64,000 nt of DNA. It comes from Armatimonadota bacterium (GTDB lineage: Bacteria > Armatimonadota > Fimbriimonadia > Fimbriimonadales > GBS-DC). The position numbers were made by a program, and so were the translations under genes. The stretch spans positions 1 through 64,000 of the forward strand of contig JABWCR010000001.1 in NCBI GenBank assembly GCA_013359125.1. Reading direction: 5' to 3'. Below, in pieces: positions 60,288 through 64,000 of this stretch (positions are counted from its first letter, which is position 1; each line of letters begins with the position of its first letter). The notes beneath the pieces were generated by a model. It made no database searches, was not told the DNA's origin, and saw nothing but the letters and a program-made list of their open reading frames with translations.

Positions 60288-61589
60288 ATGCGCAACGTCG
60301 AATGGCGCTGGCTACTGCCCGGCACTGGCGTTAAGCGATGGCTAGCGCTGGTGATCTTGGGCCTGGCCATCATGATGGCCGGGCTTTTCTTGAGTCTGGG
60401 CGATGCCGCACAAAACCTGATCCAGCAGACCTCTGCATCGTTGATCAAGAGCGTTGCGGATACGATGCCGGGCGAAAACCCGATGCGCAGCGCTCGGATC
60501 GCGGTCGGTGCCACCTTCATTCTGGCCGGACTGGCGCTCGCCTGGTTCTCGACTTTGCGCCTCTGGCACGCCTTTGTCAGAGTGCTCAATCCTCGATCGC
60601 CCGGCAAGCCGAGCGAGATAATGGCGCGTCATGGCTTGATCGCCCAGGGAAAGCGCATCGTCGCGCTGGGCGGCGGCACCGGCATGAGCACCCTGTTGCG
60701 CGGTCTGAAGCGCCATACGGCCAACATTTCGGCCATTGTAACGGTTACGGACGATGGCGGCTCGTCGGGCAAATTGCGAGAGGAGCTAAACGTCTTGCCG
60801 CCGGGCGACATTCGAAACTGTTTGGTCGCGCTGGCCGATGTGGAGCCGACCATGACCGCGCTCCTGCAGTTTCGATTCGACGCCGGCTCGACGCATCTGG
60901 CCGGGCACAGTTTTGGCAACCTGCTGATTGCGGCGATGACGCAGATCACCGGCGACTTTGATCTGGCCGTGCAGGAGATCGGCAAAGTTCTAGCCATCCG
61001 AGGCCGTGTGTTGCCCACCACGGTGGACCATGTAACGCTAAGGGCCGAAATGGAGGATGGAGCCTTTGTAGAAGGCGAGACCCGAATAGTGGCCGACCCT
61101 CGCAAAATTCGCCGCATGTATCTTAATCCGCCCGACGCCAAAGCCGTCGATCAAGCCGTCAAAGCCATCCGTCAGGCCGATCTGGTCGTCATCGGCCCGG
61201 GCAGTCTCTTTACGAGCGTCATCCCGAACCTCTTGGTGCAGGGCGTGGCCGATGCGCTTGCTTCGTCCGATGCGATTCGCGTCTATGTGTGCAACGTCAT
61301 GACGCAGCCGGGCGAGACCGACAACCTGACCGCCTCGGATCACGCTCGAACCATCGAGGCGCACGCCGGCAAGCGCGTGTTCGACTATGTGTTGATGAAC
61401 AGCGCCCAGCCGAGCCAACAGATCCTCCAAAAGTACGAAGACGTAGGCCAGCGCCTGGTCGTCGCCGACCAAGACCGGGTGCGCTCGATGGGATGGCGAC
61501 CGATCGCGGGCAACTTCATATCCGAAAGCGACCTGGTTCGGCACGACCCTCTGCGCGTCTCCGAAGCGCTCTTGAGGCTTGCGCGTTGA
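60288..61589 (+). CDS. yvcK: YvcK/CofD-like gluconeogenesis factor
   Basis: This 433-aa protein has two N-terminal transmembrane helices (about 20-38 and 67-88) and a CofD-like domain with IVALGGGTGMSTLLRGLKRH, TDDGGSSGKLREEL and LPPGDIRNCLVALA, followed by GHSFGNLLIAAMTQ. YvcK binds nucleotide sugars and is needed for growth on gluconeogenic carbon and normal cell shape. The membrane anchor is an addition not found in Bacillus YvcK. It directly follows rapZ. Confidence 0.92.
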   Translation: MRNVEWRWLLPGTGVKRWLALVILGLAIMMAGLFLSLGDAAQNLIQQTSASLIKSVADTMPGENPMRSARIAVGATFILAGLALAWFSTLRLWHAFVRVLNPRSPGKPSEIMARHGLIAQGKRIVALGGGTGMSTLLRGLKRHTANISAIVTVTDDGGSSGKLREELNVLPPGDIRNCLVALADVEPTMTALLQFRFDAGSTHLAGHSFGNLLIAAMTQITGDFDLAVQEIGKVLAIRGRVLPTTVDHVTLRAEMEDGAFVEGETRIVADPRKIRRMYLNPPDAKAVDQAVKAIRQADLVVIGPGSLFTSVIPNLLVQGVADALASSDAIRVYVCNVMTQPGETDNLTASDHARTIEAHAGKRVFDYVLMNSAQPSQQILQKYEDVGQRLVVADQDRVRSMGWRPIAGNFISESDLVRHDPLRVSEALLRLAR

Positions 61590-61598
61590 CGCAGCGAG

Positions 61599-61604
61599 TA
61601 GAAT
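61599..61604 (+). promoter_or_regulatory. -10 box for the transketolase half gene
   Basis: TAGAAT ends 8 nt before the ATG at 61613, with no ribosome site. Confidence 0.5.
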
Positions 61605-61612
61605 CAAGCCCC

Positions 61613-62428
61613 ATGTCCATCGCCGAACTCCAAGAGACCGCCCGCCGCATGCGCGTCCACTGCATCCGTATGATCGCCAACGCCAACTCCGGTCATCCGG
61701 GGGGCTCGCTTTCTGCCGCAGACATTGTAGCCGCTCTGTTTTTTTATGCCATGCGCTGGGATCCAAAAGACCCGCACTGGTCCGCTAGAGACCGCTTTAT
61801 TCTCAGCAAGGGGCATGGATGTCCGGCGCTTTACGCCGCTTTGGCCGAGGCAGGCGTGCTGGCCGAGCAGGAACTGCTTACCTTTCGAGTCATCGATAGT
61901 CGATTGCAGGGCCATCCTTCTAGAAAAGATTTGCCCTATTGCGAGGCCTCCACCGGCAGTCTAGGTCAGGGGTTGTCGATCGCGATTGGCGAGGCATTGG
62001 CCGCGCGAAACATGCCGGAGCGTTACCGCGTCTACACGCTTATTGGCGACGGCGAATCGCAAGAGGGCCAAATCTGGGAAGCCGCCGCGGCCGCATCGCA
62101 CTTCAAAGCAGACAATTTGACCGCGATCCTTGACTACAACCGATTTCAGCTGGACGGCGCCATCGGCCAGATCATGTCGATCGAGCCTGTGGCCGATAAG
62201 TGGCGCGCCTTTGGATGGAGCGTGAAAGAGATCGACGGGCACGATATGGAGCAGATCGTCGAGGCGCTCGACTGGGCAAAGACCGTCTCTGACAGCCCCC
62301 AAATGATTATCGCCCACACGGTCAAAGGCAAAGGCGTCAGCTTCATGGAAAACGATAACGAGTTTCACGGCAAAGCCCCCACGCCCGAGCAGACCGAACG
62401 AGCGCTGGCCGAGCTGGGCGCGGAGTGA
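61613..62428 (+). CDS. Transketolase N-terminal (PP-binding) subunit
   Basis: This 271-aa protein is the thiamine-diphosphate PP domain of a split transketolase: NSGHPGGSLSAADIVAALFF, LSKGHGCPALYAALAE, ASTGSLGQGLSIAIGEALAA and the ThDP motif GDGESQEGQIWEAAAAAS. Split transketolases normally have a second gene (Pyr domain and C-terminal part) directly downstream. Here the next gene is an unrelated lipoprotein, so the partner must be elsewhere. Confidence 0.9.
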   Translation: MSIAELQETARRMRVHCIRMIANANSGHPGGSLSAADIVAALFFYAMRWDPKDPHWSARDRFILSKGHGCPALYAALAEAGVLAEQELLTFRVIDSRLQGHPSRKDLPYCEASTGSLGQGLSIAIGEALAARNMPERYRVYTLIGDGESQEGQIWEAAAAASHFKADNLTAILDYNRFQLDGAIGQIMSIEPVADKWRAFGWSVKEIDGHDMEQIVEALDWAKTVSDSPQMIIAHTVKGKGVSFMENDNEFHGKAPTPEQTERALAELGAE

Positions 62429-62489
62429 TTCGTATTTGCCGGAACGATAGGCCGCACTGGGGCGTCATAGAGTGGACGGAGGTCGATTG

Positions 62490-63671
62490 ATGCGTTTCTT
62501 TCTTTCCCTGATCGCGATCGTTGCAATATTGGCCGTGACTGGCTGCACCACCGATGGCGGCGGTCGCGCGCCAACCGGCTCGACCTGGACGATCATGGTG
62601 TTTCTGAACGCAGCCAACGATCTGGACGAGTTTAGCGATCTAAACGTTAATCAGATGGAACGGGCCGCCATCAACGACGAAGTCAAGATGGTGGTGCAAT
62701 GGAAGCGCGCCAGCCGATTTGTAAAGCCCGGAACCTGGACTGGAACTCGCCGCTACCTGGTTAAGCACGATCAGACCGACGCGATCGGATCGCAGTTGTT
62801 GCAGGACATGGGCCAGGGCGTGGACATGGGCAATGCCGATGTGCTCAAAGAGTTCGTGCTTTGGGCCAAGACCAATTTTCCGGCCGATCGGTATATGCTG
62901 GTCGTTTGGAACCACGGCTCCGGTTGGCGGTCGCATCGTCCTGCTCCGCTTGGGCGCGGCGTGTCGTTCGACGACGAGTTGGGCACTTCGATCAACACAT
63001 GGGAGCTGCCTGGCGCTCTGGCCGATACAAAACCCTTGGACATTTTGGCCTTTGACGCCTCGCTGATGCAAATGCTGGAGGTCGCTTACGAGTGCAAGGA
63101 CGTTGCCCAACTGATCGTCGGCTCCGAAGAGAGCCCCCCTGCAGCCGGTTACCCGTATGACCTTTTCATGCGTCCCTTGGCGCAAAACCCGGCCATGTCT
63201 ACCATCGAGTTTGCCGAGACGATCGTCAACAAGACCATCCAGCACTACGGGCAGAACAGCAACATCACGCACTCGGTGTTGGACGCCTCTAAGCTTCAGA
63301 GCGTTGCCGACGCGCTGGATCAGTTGGCCAGTCTGCTGATTGCAAAAAGGCCCCAGTACCAATCAGAGCTGGCGCTGGCGCGTCAGCAGGGACAAAGCTA
63401 CTCGTCTTACACCGAATATAAGGACCTTCGGCACGTTACCGACTTGGTCAGACAGCGCACAGGAGATGCCCAGATCGGTGTTGCGGTCGGCATGTTGCAT
63501 CAGCGCATCGATGCCGCAGTGTTGGCCGAAGTTCATGGCAACAACGGCGTTCAGAACTCTCATGGAGTCTCCATCTATTTCCCATCTGCCGGCGAGTTCT
63601 TGCGACGATATAAGAATTTGGCGTTAGCAAGGGCGACCTTATGGGATGAGTGGTTGGAGATTGCGCCATAA
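62490..63671 (+). CDS. Clostripain (C11)-like lipoprotein with Ser in place of Cys
   Basis: This 393-aa lipoprotein has a signal ending in the lipobox AVTGC (C19). The peptidase-C11-like body has MVFLNAANDLDEFSDLNVNQ, the His motif VVWNHGSGWR (H142) and the segment DILAFDASLMQMLEVAYE. In active members this last motif reads D-A-C-L-M; here the codon at 63060-63062 is TCG (S191), so the nucleophile cysteine is missing. VGSEESPPAAGYPYD after it is intact. ATG 62490 follows GGAGGTCGATTG. It may be an inactive or altered protease. Confidence 0.85.
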   Translation: MRFFLSLIAIVAILAVTGCTTDGGGRAPTGSTWTIMVFLNAANDLDEFSDLNVNQMERAAINDEVKMVVQWKRASRFVKPGTWTGTRRYLVKHDQTDAIGSQLLQDMGQGVDMGNADVLKEFVLWAKTNFPADRYMLVVWNHGSGWRSHRPAPLGRGVSFDDELGTSINTWELPGALADTKPLDILAFDASLMQMLEVAYECKDVAQLIVGSEESPPAAGYPYDLFMRPLAQNPAMSTIEFAETIVNKTIQHYGQNSNITHSVLDASKLQSVADALDQLASLLIAKRPQYQSELALARQQGQSYSSYTEYKDLRHVTDLVRQRTGDAQIGVAVGMLHQRIDAAVLAEVHGNNGVQNSHGVSIYFPSAGEFLRRYKNLALARATLWDEWLEIAP

Positions 63672-63677
63672 TCTGGC

Positions 63678-64000
63678 GTGCCTTACTACTACACGATACT
63701 AAGCCCCGAACGGGTTGAGATTCGCTATCGTTTGGCCGGCTTGGGCACTCGCGCCATTGCCGCCGCAATCGACGATACCATTATCGCGCTCGTCGCCGGC
63801 CTTGCTTTGGTTGGGATCGGCCTATTCTTAGGAATCTTTGAGAGTTTGGCCTGGGACGCGCCGACGCAGGCGGTATTGGCCTTCTGGACGATGGGCGCCT
63901 TTGTTGCGTGGTTCGCCTATTACATCGGGTTCGAGATCGCCTGGAACGGTCAGACGCCCGGCAAACGATGGATGGGCCTGCGCGTCATCCGCTTGGACGG
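63678..64000 (+). CDS. RDD-family membrane protein (partial, runs off the window)
   Basis: From GTG 63678 the frame encodes 107 codons so far: an N-terminal strand (YTILSPERVEIRYRLAG), then GTRAIAAAIDDTIIALVAGL with the R..D..D pattern of RDD proteins. Two hydrophobic helices and GQTPGKRWMGLRVIR, the family's conserved loop, follow. Function unknown; RDD proteins are predicted transporters or stress proteins. The gene continues beyond base 64000. Confidence 0.85.
   Translation, partial: MPYYYTILSPERVEIRYRLAGLGTRAIAAAIDDTIIALVAGLALVGIGLFLGIFESLAWDAPTQAVLAFWTMGAFVAWFAYYIGFEIAWNGQTPGKRWMGLRVIRLD

Overview
The window reads as a GC-rich bacterial chromosome segment, most likely from Armatimonadota (Fimbriimonadia-like); this assignment is an inference. 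It rests on a prepilin whose helix runs into a FARAREKARQ segment, PEP-CTERM and dockerin-type secreted proteins, a triosephosphate isomerase with an acidic insertion, and DUF481, GHL10 and DUF1385 proteins. No rRNA, tRNA, CRISPR array, transposase or prophage was recognised. One tmRNA gene is present.

Layout. 0-9.7 kb: recR and ybaB, then a tpiA-ugd-TPR-argD operon, a secreted hydrolase, ssrA (tmRNA), and a minus-strand group (DinB, VOC, MoaD-like, BNR-repeat protein). 9.8-17 kb: rfbB with a GT9 glycosyltransferase, a DUF481 protein, an unknown 352-aa protein, a HicB-like protein overlapping rqcH, and an ECF sigma/anti-sigma pair. 17-20 kb: minus-strand secreted proteins (prepilin, PEP-CTERM, dockerin). 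20-25.3 kb: a HerA-like ATPase with an Mre11/SbcD-like nuclease, a Ca2+/H+ antiporter, and DUF1385 with L31. 25.4-30.9 kb: mutY, argJ, serA, a GspE/PilB ATPase and dtd. 30.9-35.5 kb: three secreted proteins (one frameshifted) and prkA. 35.7-39.7 kb: an orphan sugar permease, then an island with repeats, a broken HTH-endonuclease relic and a GATC-type restriction-modification pair. 39.8-48.5 kb: a long operon of a membrane protein, ABC exporter, coiled-coil protein, MoxR and DUF58. 48.5-54.6 kb: Pho-box-controlled pstB, then a c-di-AMP operon (cdaA-ybbR-GNAT-nucleotidyltransferase) and a CPBP protease. 54.6-64 kb: a GHL10 glycosidase/propeller/cyclase operon, rapZ-yvcK, the transketolase N-half, a C11-like lipoprotein and a partial RDD protein.

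Three signals run across the window. Many transcription-unit heads have a TANNNT -10 box only 5-12 nt before the start codon and no Shine-Dalgarno, which suggests leaderless mRNAs, while operon-internal genes have good ribosome sites. Convergent genes often meet with 0-1 nt or overlap. A mosaic intergenic repeat family (a palindrome, a 28-bp module and a 25-bp module) recurs at five places and brackets the restriction-modification island.

The best candidates for new biology are the restriction-modification island with its GATC-studded promoter, the HerA-like/Mre11 pair, the clostripain homologue with Ser in place of Cys, the HicB-RqcH coupling, the variant c-di-AMP operon and the 8.7-kb exporter/MoxR/DUF58 operon. 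None is proven to be a new system by sequence alone.
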